NCBI GenBank assembly: GCA_022113835.1
Contig: JAILWY010000028.1
Coordinates: 6,361,001-6,425,000, forward strand
DNA length: 64,000 nucleotides
From: Atopsyche davidsoni
Lineage: Eukaryota > Arthropoda > Insecta > Trichoptera > Hydrobiosidae
Direction: 5' to 3'
Shown: piece by piece, positions 50,581 to 61,170 of the stretch
How the letters are laid out: each line of letters opens with the position of its first letter
Position numbering within the stretch: the stretch's first letter is position 1
Program-made: the position numbers and the translations under genes
Notes under the pieces: model-generated
Told to the model about the DNA's origin: nothing
Databases searched by the model: none
Seen by the model: the letters and a program-made list of their open reading frames with translations, nothing else

Positions 50581-51469
50581 CATATCGGGATATATTGTGC
50601 AGGTAAGTTTATTATTTAATATATCAGTATATCAATTGGGACCCCAAAATTATAAATAAAGCGCAATTTAATTAAATAAAACCAATATTTTTGTATAGGC
50701 AATGAATGACACTAAAGTACATTCTTACCTATCCCTTGATCCTGGCGCAGGTTATCGGGCTTACAACATGTGGCTTAGGTGGTAGTGTAGGTACATGAGT
50801 ATTTTTGTTATAGAGTTTGGGTACGGAAAATATGTGTTAATAAATTTGTATTGCATGAGTTGAGGATAGTAGTAATAAGGAAATTAAAATGAATAAATAG
50901 AATTAAAGTAACAAGTGGACAAAAAAAATATATAAATATAACATAAAAGAGGGTAGACTAAATAAATTTACTAAGATCATAAAATGCAAACATCCTATTT
51001 TACTTGAAAACACTCATTGTATTATATTTTGGTGCACTAAATATTAATCTAAAATAATTACTCTTGAATTGATGTGGCGTTAAAAAATATGTTATTGAGA
51101 TTGTTTTATAACTAAAAGTGCATTACAAACTTTTATGGAAACTTCGTTGAGAAGACCTTCCTGTCTTATTTTATTATAAAATATCTATGAGTTAAATAGA
51201 ACTATAAATAGATTTTTTTTCAAAACAATAAAATATATACAGCTGCAAACAAAAATATGTTTAAAATCAGTCATCAACACACATGTGTCTTAAAACTTAT
51301 CCTAAATCAAATGCATTTGTAATAATGACTACTAGTTTTTTTCCTTGGATTTTGTCTGAAAAATCAGCTGCTGTAGGCTTTATGTTGTATTTCTGAAAAT
51401 ATGGCCTAAATTTGATACCTCATACTTATTTTTACCATCGTCAGAAGTTCTCTTTCTTTGCGCGCTCTG

Positions 51470-51740
51470 TGCTTCTTCAACGAGTGTCTCTCCTCAGAGG
51501 AGGTTGGCGACTATTTCATGCTGAGCCAGTGAAGAATAGTGTATGTAGTGGATTCCTGGATCCTTCTACACCGCAATTTCATACTCTGCTACCCAATAGC
51601 ATTATGATATAATCCTTTCCTTACAAAGCTCTGGCGTTTAGATTCGATACTCCTTCCACATCCCTCCACAGTCATTCCAAGTCCACTACTCCATTACCGA
51701 TCCTTAACACACGCTCAGGGTACAGAATGGCAGCCATGCA
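51470..51740 (+). repeat. Dispersed ~300-bp repeat, family C copy 2
   Basis: Same order of landmarks as 57180-57480: 'gaggttggcgac.atttca', 'cttctacaccg.aatttcatactctgct', 'cttacaaagctctggcgtttaga', 'catccctccaca.tcattccaagtccactactccattacc' and 'cagggtac'. Non-coding. Confidence 0.7.
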
Positions 51741-52455
51741 CAATGGGAGGCAATCTGAACAAGCTCGTAGATTTTGTAGCTCAAACTACACTCTTCTTTA
51801 AAGATCCAACGTTTCGGTGACGGTATAGTACACCTCGATGCCTTTCAGCACCGGCACCAAAACGTCTGAACTATAAATAAGAAATTCGGCATAACACCCA
51901 AGAACGAAGTATGACTAGAGACAGCAAATGACTCACAGAGCTATCAGCTCAGGTGCAGTTTGTTATCCTCAGTTTTATTCAACAATCGTGCAAGAGTTAT
52001 TATTGTCACCTCGCATGTCGTTTGTGTTATCTGTTGGGCATTGTAAGTATGAACAATCGAATACCGATAATCACAGGGAGACCAGAAACGAATTTACACA
52101 TTTATTTAACCCAACGAAAATCGCTTGATTTCTGAACGCAAGTGCGTTCAGAAATATTTTGTCTGCGAGCGCTTTCGCCTTACAACGGTTTTTTTGAATT
52201 AGCTAAAAGCAGACTTCCTAGGCCTTATAAATATTATTTTTTACCAAATGGTAAAAAAATTAAAATGTAATAAGGTGAAAAATTTTATTGGATATTGACT
52301 GTTTTTTGCATGTAATGGTTTTGATGATATTGTTTTTTTTTTGCTTGCAATTTGCAAACACCCTGTGTTCTCGTGAACAATATACCCGATACTTCCCATT
52401 CCATTTGCCAGTAGTAGAGAAGCATCCACAAGACAACCAACACGTCTCAATAAAA

Positions 52456-54524
52456 ATGCATCCTGCAGTGTTTTGCGTGGTTTTCACCTTGGCCGTGTCC
52501 TTAAAGAGTGCGGTTGCAGCAACAACCATGAGTAAGATAATATTTTTTTATTGCATATAAGTCAACCTTGCATATCAATTTTTAATTTCTAACGTCCTTG
52601 TGTGTTTTACTATCGTGTCTTGCAAGTGGGACAATTCAAACAATCAACCGGCGAGCACCTTGTAGATTAATCTTATAATATGTAAAATAATTAAACCATA
52701 CATGATAATTACGAGTTCTGGAGAATTTTAAACGAACTTTAAAATTTTTGTACTACCTACAACAAAATTGTTACATTTTCTTAAAAATATGCATTTACCA
52801 ACTACAAAGCGCAACGGAGCTTGTTAATTGTTACTAGTGGTATGTATTGGCTCCGAAGGCAGAGTATAGCCGTTATTTTATATGATATATATTCTTTGTT
52901 ATGAGTTGATTTGGTTTCTTGCGTGTTGAGCTGCTTTAATGCTGCAATGTAATATCTTTTTTCCAGATATTGGAAATTCCTGTGGAATGGCAGCCGACTG
53001 CATGCATATACATGGAGCAGAATGTAAAAACAGCAAGTGCACTTGCATAGAAGGACTTAAAATGGAAAATGATACGGTATTAAAAAATCTAAACGTAAAT
53101 ACAGCTTAATCTCTAAATAAAAAGCTGAAGTTTTAGAGCTCTTTCACTCTTAATAGCTTTATCAAACTCTACGGGGGCAAAAAAACTTAGCTGTTTATTG
53201 TAATAATAGAGTTATATACAATAGAACCCTCGTGATTAATAATAAAAATCTATATATCTTCGTTTATAGGTTTTGGCAGCCAATTATTTTGTGGTTACTT
53301 GGGCGTTGAGATGGTTGTAGTCCTCCGACGTTTCAGTGATTTTAAATTGAGATTTCAATGTGCCCGAAGACGGTATTTGCATAGAACAGCTCAACATCTA
53401 AGAATCCACAAAATATTAACAATAGCAACAATAAAATAACAATGATAGTCATTTTTTAACATTATTTAGATTTCCCATGTTCAACACAAATTCCACGCAA
53501 ACAAAATAAAATAATCATTGTTTAATCATCAAATAGGTAATGAAATAAAAAGCACAAACAATTGACACAATGGTCTGTTTTGTAAATGATATTGTGTGTT
53601 TAAAATAAACATTGAGTAACGATGGATAACAAAGCTTGAGTTATTTGTAATGAGTGGAATATTTATTATGCCTTTACAGTGTGTGATCGGAGGAAGTTGC
53701 AATGTAACCGAAGATTGTGCGAAAGTCCGCGGATCACACTGCATGGGAGGGAACTGCCTCTGCAATAAAAACTTTAAACTGAATGGGAAATCCTGCGTGC
53801 TAGTGACAAATGGTACGTATGCTTGCAGACTTGGGGCGGCTTTTGTTTTTTATAAATACTTGTTCCTTGGTTGCCAACTCTACGCCCGCTTGGAGAGATG
53901 GACTCACTTCCAGTCACCCAACAGATGCATCTCAGAGTGTTGCGCTTACTTTAAGAAAGTCTGATATTTTAGATATATTTTCAAATCTCTAAAGAAAGCC
54001 TCGATAATGCGACTGAAACAAAAATGCGATATAACACCCAAGAACAAAGTATTTGTAAATTATACTTATTTCATCCTATTGACTAGTTGATATTTTTTGC
54101 CAACTTTCTACTTTGCGATTTCCAATCAATCTCTGCTTGAATATGCCAACGTAGGAAGTGGCGTAATATTATTTTTTTAACTTTGTACGAATGTCTAAAT
54201 AAAGTTACAAAAAACAAAGATGTTTCTTGAAGAAGGAGATGAGATTTATTGTTTTGCTGGTATGAAAATCTCTTACCGTAGTCAGACCCGTTCTAAGGAC
54301 ATGGATAGCTTTCTGAGCGGATCCTTTAAAAGTCACTTCGTTGGCTTTCCTGGAAGTCCTGAATGACAGCCTCACTAGCACAGCTTTGAACTACTAATTT
54401 TGAAGATTGACGACATCAAAATGATAATTACAAGAACTCATTTCTACGATAGCAATTATAGTTTTGGCAGTCGTTGTTGGATCTTGTTACGCTTGGATTT
54501 TTATTTTATATTGATACATCAAAG

Positions 54525-54561
<37 letters not shown>

Positions 54562-55468
54562 ACAAGCAGAATAACGCCCAACTAATAATTAATTATTTTA
54601 AAGTAGGGAACTAATATTATTTATTTTATAATTTTTCCAGCTTTGGGAAACAAATGTAGCACAAACGATGATTGTATTATCAATAATACAAAGGAAGAAA
54701 ATATTGAATGTCAAGCTAACAAAGTATGCGGCTGCATGCAAGGCTTTGTAGAGAACGGCACGGAGTGCACGAGTAAGACAATATACAGATATTTAATATC
54801 ACATTAAATATATATATATTTAATGTGATATTGAATATATATAGACCAATATCTCATATATATTTAATATCACAGCATGTATTGAAATACATCCACACAA
54901 ATTTATCCAACAGATAACAAGATCTGTTTTATCAGTCTTCTATCGTCGTAGCGAAACAGTAATGTTAACTTTTTCCATTCGGCTCACAATTATTTACCGC
55001 AATTATTTACTTGAATTTGGCATCCAAAATCAACATATATTATTATTTCAAATTCAATTTGATTTCAAAAAGAAAGATCCGAAATTTTTATCTATCTATT
55101 TTCAATATCGATTTCATTAATATATTCAATATTTATGATTGAATGTACTTGGTGAAATTTCATTATGATATATTTTATTTAAAAATAAATATTTTTAGTG
55201 ATTTCCCACATTTTTATTTAATTTTGTGTGACTACTTTCCATGTTGGCATTTTCAAGCAGGTATTGCTGTAAAATCACTAAAAATAGTTATTTATTTAAT
55301 GGAAGACATTAAATATTTTTCACTGTAATTTTCTTTACTGCGTTTTACTTAATGTGTATATTTTTTTTATCAGGTACTATGAAATCGGCCAGTCCAGGAA
55401 ATGCGGTCTTTGAGTACCATATAATAAACTTGATTGCACTTTCAATATGTTTCAAGTTTCTTTTATAA
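52456..55468 (+). CDS. Secreted/possibly GPI-anchored protein with three six-Cys EB-like modules (5 exons)
   Basis: Exons 52456-52531, 52967-53076, 53680-53812, 54641-54772 and 55374-55468 total 546 nt (181 residues). A signal peptide (MHPAVFCVVFTLAVSLKSAVA) is followed by three modules with Cys at 31/37/45/50/52/63, 69/75/83/88/90/101 and 112/118/130/136/138/149. The spacing is C-x5-C-x7(11)-C-x4(5)-C-x-C-x10-C, which resembles the EB module of invertebrate extracellular proteins. Exons 2-4 carry one module each. The tail (about 151-181) ends in a hydrophobic run IINLIALSICFKFLL without a following charged tail, as in GPI-anchor signals. N-glycosylation sequons include NDT, NVT, NNT and NGT. 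Polyadenylation signal AATAAA at 55636-55641. I do not recognise an orthologue name, and the function is unknown. Confidence 0.82.
55140..55325. mobile_element. Hairpin element family D, intronic copy
   Basis: 'tgtacttggtgaaatttcatt', 'aaataaatatttttagtgatttcccacat' and 'tccatgttggcattttcaa' followed by an inverted 'aaaatcactaaaaatag...ttatttaa'. Same family as 41587-41775; lies in the last intron of the Cys-rich gene. Confidence 0.6.
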
Positions 55469-56765
55469 TAAATTGTTTTGATTATAAATGTCCCGAAGCA
55501 AATCCACTTTTAAGAAAATTCAATTTTATCAATATTATTGTTAAAGAAATTTATTGTAAAAACCACAAATGTACTGTGTATCAATATTGTCCTATTTATT
55601 GTTTTTTTTATTTATATACACACTATCATAATATAAATAAAATATTTTAATTTATGTCTTCGTTATTATTATGGGGAAGCTGCGTTGTTAATATTAAAGT
55701 TTTTTTTTTATTTATTTTATTTTATACATAATAAACATATTGAATTTAATAAACCTGTTAAATATTCAACAATCACTTGAAAGTTACTAAGTTATAAAAA
55801 GATAATAACATTATTATTTAATATATATTTTTATTATTATTATTCTACAAGTAGGAGACATTCTAGCTCAGATAATCGAGAAACGAAAGTTTTTGAGAAG
55901 TTGTCAAGAGAAAAAACTCGAAATCAAGCTGTATAAAACATTTACGGTTAGTGTCTTTATTCTAATACGTCTCCGGCATTTGCTTTGTTGCATATGTAGA
56001 AATCATACGTTAGACTGGTTTTTTTTTTTTGAGAGTGAGGACAATATATCATTTTAAATGTACCAGTTAAATATATATATTTTTTTGTTAATTGGTTGAT
56101 TATATAATAATGCTATTGGGCAGCAGCAAATCGCAGACTTTTCCTTTCAATATAAAACTGCGGTGTAGAAAGACTCGGGGACCCACTACACTATTTTCCC
56201 CTTAGAAAGCCATGATCATTGACTCAGCATGAGTATATGCTCAGTGAAATGGTCGCCAACCTCCTCTGAGGAGAGGTACTTGATGAAGAAGAATTGATTG
56301 TCGCTCATAACAAAGTTTAAAGGCCCATTGCTGATATTTTTTTATACAAGGTCCAACTGAGGTCCCACCATCCAATATTTCAAGCCAAATATTTATTTAT
56401 GCGGCAGTTATAATAGAATTATCAAATTATGAAATACAATCTTATTTTTCATTTAAAAACAAATATTTTAGTGATTTTCCACTTTTTTATCTGACAAACC
56501 GATTTGTTTTACCAACTTCAAAGATTTTAAATTTCAAGTACAGTCGATTTTAAGAAGCTTGTAAATGCCGACCTAGACAGTAAATAAAAATAAAAATGTG
56601 GAAAATCACTTTAAATATTTGTTTTTAAGTCAAAAATATTATAATTAAATGCCGCCTAGTAATTTTTGTCTAAAATATTGAATATGATAATTTATCTGGC
56701 AATACGAAGTACATAACCTATAAATCTGACATATCGCGTCTCCATAGCGTTGCAAGTTGTGTAAG
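55469..56765. other. Intergenic region between Cys-rich gene and mRpL43
   Basis: Contains the 3' UTR of the Cys-rich gene (poly(A) signal 55636), a reverse-oriented family C repeat (about 56105-56285), a family D hairpin (56360-56650, imperfect arms near 56455-56485 and 56600-56630) and the short 5' region of mRpL43. Confidence 0.6.
56105..56285 (-). repeat. Dispersed repeat family C, copy 3 (reverse)
   Basis: 'ggggacccactacactattttcccc' and 'gagtatatgctcagtgaaatggtcgccaacctcc' are the exact reverse of the beginning of the copy at 57180-57480, about 0.9 kb away, forming a large inverted repeat with it around mRpL43 exon 1. Confidence 0.7.
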
Positions 56766-58592
56766 ATGTCAAACTCGCACATATTCTTGAAGTCAGGGTT
56801 TCTTCGCGCACCTCTGCAGAATGGAGTGGGACGATACGTGTGTCAGCTCCAGCGCATTGTCTTCAAATTCTGCAAAAACCACGGCTCCAGTCGCGGTATG
56901 CGGTAAGTTGTACTCGCTAATAACCATAACCTAAGTTTTGTTATTTTCATTCTTTAAGACTCGCAATGATGAATGAAAATATTTACATTTGTTTGTTTTA
57001 TTGTTATTATTATATTCTCTCCATTAATTCAGCCTTCATATTGATAGTTTTGGAAGTGTTAATTGCTGTTGCTGTCATGACATATTCACAAGGACTCTAA
57101 TCATATATTACTACAGGTTCATCTCATATTCAGTCAAGTGTGCTCGTAGGTCTTGGAAGCAGTTGATTTTGTTTCTTGGGAGGTTGGCGACCATTTCACT
57201 GAGCATATACTCATGCTGAACCATTGTTTTCTTAGGGGAAAATAGTGTAGTGGGTCCCCGGGTTCTTCTACACCGAAGTTTCATACTCTGCTGCCCAATA
57301 GCATTTTTATATAATCCTTTCCTTACAAAGCTCTGGCGTTTAGATCTGATACTCCTGCACCTGGAACCCCTTGCCTCGACAAGGTACTTCCAGACCACAT
57401 CCCTCCACAATCATTCCAAGTCCACTACTCCATTACCGTTCCTTTACACCCGATCAGGGTACAAAATGGCAGCCATATGGCTCAAACACAAACACAAACG
57501 CTCTATATAGAGCGTTTGTGTCAGTCAGATGTGTTCGTGGGTCTTGGAAGCCGTTGCTACGAGTTGATTTTGTTTCTTCGGTGTTGAGCTGTTTCAAGTA
57601 CTCAGATGTTTTAGTCGCGGTGCTGAGATGAAAATCTTCAGGGATTTCTGATTAATCCTTTCGAAGATTTTCTGCATAAATATTTTAAGTGTGATTGCAT
57701 TGTTTCAGAGACTTTATTGAAAATGATCTAATTGGATTTGCTCGGGAGCAGCCTGGAGTGGTGGTGTACACAAAGCCCCGGCGTCACCGCTCGCCAGTTC
57801 TCATTGCCGAATATTGTAAGTAAAAATAAAATGACCTTGTGTTCATAGGTTTCGGCAGTCTTTGCTATTAGAATTTATTTGTTCTTGTCTGTTGTGCTGA
57901 ATTGCGTTTTTAATCTTCCGGTGTTTTCCTTAAGATTACCTCAGTACCAGAACTGAAACCTCAGAGTTTAAAAGAAAAAACGCAGCATACTACCCAAGAA
58001 CTAATAATTTATAATTATAACGGCCACCAAAAATTACAAACTCCCTCAAAAGATGTTCTTATGTGGTATAAAATGATTGAAACTAAATTTTAAAATATTC
58101 AGTATTTATTTTGCTTTGTTGTATTTTTCTTCTAGTTTTTTTTTAGAATTCTAAAATTTTTGTTTTTAGATTTTCCAAAATAATTTTTGCATTTTGATTG
58201 ATTTTGCGAAGTATAATTAAATTTCTCACCCAGCTTTTAAAATCTTAACATTATGAATATTTAATTTTATTGCTATCTTTAAATTTGTTAGTACATATAA
58301 GCCATTAAAAGTCGGCCATCCATATTTGTTGCCATCTTCTGCAGTAAACGGCGAGCGTCAATGGCTCTCAGCCTACAATATGTCACGCGAGGAGATCGCC
58401 TCCTGGACGGGAGTGCTGCTCGGCTCTCAGGGCGCCGAGGGTCCTCGACTGCGCAGACTGCAGAGCACCATCAACCCCTCCGTGCAGGGCCCCTGGGTGC
58501 CCAAGACACGCCCCGCCCCTCCTCCCGCAACCTCCGCGGCCTACACCCGCCTGCTGCAGCTGGCCGAAGAGCAAGGCATCACCAAGAAGTGA
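56766..58592 (+). CDS. mRpL43: Mitochondrial ribosomal protein L43 (3 exons)
   Basis: Exons 56766-56902, 57709-57815 and 58345-58592 total 492 nt (163 residues), the usual length. The N-terminus ([20 protein letters not shown], then [10 protein letters not shown] and [10 protein letters not shown]) is the highly conserved mL43 signature. It continues with [31 protein letters not shown], then a more variable C-terminus with [12 protein letters not shown]. The protein has the thioredoxin-like L51/S25/CI-B8 fold and is part of the mitoribosome large subunit. Introns are GT-AG. Intron 1 contains a nested repeat insertion (57131-57580). An AATAAA signal lies at 58728-58733. Confidence 0.95.
57180..57480 (+). 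repeat. Dispersed repeat family C, copy 4
   Basis: About 300 bp, the best preserved copy. It interrupts a copy of the 'ttgattttgtttctt' repeat: the sequence 'gggtcttggaagc.gttg...ttgattttgtttctt' appears both before it (57150-57178) and after it (57540-57580). It lies in mRpL43 intron 1. Confidence 0.7.
57492..57521. repeat. Perfect 30-bp palindrome
   Basis: acacaaacgctctat followed immediately by its exact reverse complement, with no spacer. It sits at the right border of family C copy 4 in mRpL43 intron 1. Confidence 0.9.
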
Positions 58593-60809
58593 AGAAGCTA
58601 CTCCAACTAATGCTGCAGACTTAAATGTTGAAATTGTATAATTTTTTATAATATATTATCAATGATTTCCATCTTTTTACTTGTTGAAATGATTAATTTC
58701 ATTAATCAAGAAGTCGCGTTAACAAATAATAAACGGGAAATTATTCGTAATATTTCTTTCAAATAAAATATTTTTATGGAATTCCACCATTTTTTTTCTG
58801 AAAAAAAATATTAGATTTATTTAAAAAGCTCTCCCATACGTTTTACCAGCGACTTATCAAATATACAAAAATCACAGTGCGTCTGAGTGAAAAAGATGTG
58901 TTTTCTTCGGTGCAATTTGTATAGTATTAGTATTTACTAGTGTGTAAATATTTTTAAGATATTTAATAAAAATATTAATTAAAAACAAAACATGTCTTAT
59001 TTCTATCCTAGTTGTGTGTGTAACAATTATTTTATACATGAATTCGAAGGCCGTGGTACATTAAGTGCAAATAATGTGGAAAAACAAATCGAGCCCAACA
59101 GAGCCCAACCAGTTTGCATGGTCGGGTTGTTAAATTTTCAACAGGTTGAACAGATTTGTGTGATGTATTAAAAAGTACGATATCCTCATTCAGTCTGCAA
59201 ACCTGGCACTTTTCCCCAGTTTCCATAACCGAGTTGTTGAATTTGCGAAAATAACCCCTGCAGCATGCTGCTATCCTGATACCGAACACAAGTTTCATCT
59301 CGGGCTCATTTTCAATATCATATATCTATCTCTGAATACATTCTGCCACCCTAATACTTTTGCCTGTGTTTGGCAGGTTGGGTCGACTAAAATTCTTATT
59401 AACCGCCCTACCTACAGGTTTTTTTTTTAAAAAAGTAGGCAAAAAAACGTCAGGTTTTTTTACATAAGATTTCTCAATGACAATGCTTTTAAACCGTATA
59501 CCTGACGAAATGTTTACATAACATACTCATTTACGACTCTTTTATACACCTTGAAATACTAAATAAAATAATGTACCGTGAGGTCTTAGGAACAAACGGA
59601 TGTACCATGTACGACTTGTTGGTTTCGGATATATCTTTTTTTACCTGGACGTCCGTTATACGGCTTGTTGCGATTGGGCGACACTATGGAAGACGTATCA
59701 CGTACGTTTGTGTAGGTAGGGCGGTTAAACTACAATAACTGTTTTTAAAAGAAATTTATGTTTCATTGATATTGTAGTAAACATAACCTATTCAAATCAT
59801 GCAAAACAGGCTAACAGTACGTAGAAAATACAATAAATGATGGTGATTTTAATTTTCTACATCGCTTCATACTTACTGCTAGCCTTCTACGCAACTTCCT
59901 AGATTCGATGCAATAAACGTTATTTCCTATGAAGAATTGAATTTTATATGAAAAAAAACTATACAGGTTAGATATTGAATTTGAATATATATCTCCTGTG
60001 GCATGCTGCTTTTCGACTATCAGACACAAATTTCACCTAAAGGTTTGATTTCAATTCCAATTATATCTTCGTACATTCTGGCAGCCTGAATTATTTAACA
60101 AATATTCACAGGTTTTGATTACCCAAATACCATAGTATACAAAAAACATTATTTCCTGTGATGAATTGTTTTTAATTATGAAAAAAACTATATGTCATCG
60201 TTCCTACTGCAATCCTTATAAACCAGGGCCTAGTTTTCATAGGTGGTTTGTTAAATTTACAAAAATGCTTCCTGCAGCACGCTGCTCTCCTAATACAGAG
60301 TTCAATAATAGGTTTCTTTCAAATTTCCTATTTCTTTTTTAACAATCATCTTTCTTCAAGCCGGTCTCTCCTGATTTGAACCTGTAGGGTTTACATAAAT
60401 TCCCATGATACTTAAACATAATATTTTAAATAAAAAGACTGGAGTGAGTCTAGAGTATTTTTATTTAAAATATTAAAATGGAATTCCACCAAGAATTCTC
60501 TGTCAAAAATATTGAATTTCTATTATTGATCTCGGACCTGACTCAGGTCTGAGATGTACACAACAGTTTCCCTTCCAGTCTCTAAGCTGATGTGCTTGTG
60601 GAAGAACAAAGAATCAGCAAATGGATGTAGAGTACACTGAAACCATCAACATTTTATTTTTAAGTGTTTTATAAAATAAGAAATTACAATTTTACACAAA
60701 TCAATGTAAAATATAATTGACACAAACCGAATTATAAGAAATATAAATATTTTGATTTGAAAATACATCTAAGTATGTTGATGTATGTGTCTTATTAAGG
60801 ACCACCTGT
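58593..60809. other. Intergenic region, no gene recognised
   Basis: Holds the mRpL43 3' UTR, family D fragments (58740-58800; hairpin 60425-60525), and two or three diverged copies of a repeat with 'cctgcagcatgctgc' (near 59260, 59995 and 60270), which read on the minus strand as similar AT-rich segments. No credible coding exon. Confidence 0.55.
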
Positions 60810-61170
60810 ATTAACATGAATATGAGTAATGATCACAAGCAAAAGACTTCTCGCCAGAAAGTATAAGATTGAGTCGTTTTAAATATCTCTTATAATAACA
60901 TAAATATGAAGATTGATTACAAGCAAATGGTTTTTCGCTGGTATGTTTGAGTTTGTGATTTATTACAGATCCCTTCTCATAGCATGAATACGAGCATTTA
61001 TCATAAGCTAATGGCTTCTCGCCGGTATGTATGAGTTTGTGTTGTTTTAATTTTTCCTTCAGATTACATGAATACTAGCATTTATCACAAGCAAATGGCT
61101 TCTCGCCGGTATGTATGAATTTGTGTCAATTTAAACTTTCCTCCAGCTTACATGAATACAAGCATTGATC
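60810..61170 (-). pseudogene. Decaying C2H2 finger remnants downstream of the stop
   Basis: Directly after the stop at 61171, the minus strand keeps the 84-nt finger period and the same reading frame for about four and a half more fingers, with HTGEKP-type linkers still visible. Each is damaged: a stop replaces the histidine-region residue in the first, TAG follows the second Cys in the next, and ligand Cys residues are changed to Tyr or Ser and His to Leu further out. No frameshift is seen. It is probably transcribed as 3' UTR. Confidence 0.85.

Larger units (their letters stand above)
50101..52455. other. Intergenic region with repeats
   Basis: AT-rich. Holds a reverse-transcriptase relic (50390-50580), a family C repeat (51470-51740) and a 'cgtttcggt' dispersed repeat near 51790-51910. 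From 50590 to 51400 I see nothing assignable. The last ~100 bp are the probable 5' UTR of the cysteine-rich gene that starts at 52456. Confidence 0.6.

Noticed and set aside
53650..53964. 104-codon plus-strand frame read as a single-exon gene
   Set aside because: Its Cys-rich part is exon 3 of the five-exon gene; the rest is intron read-through after the donor at 53813.
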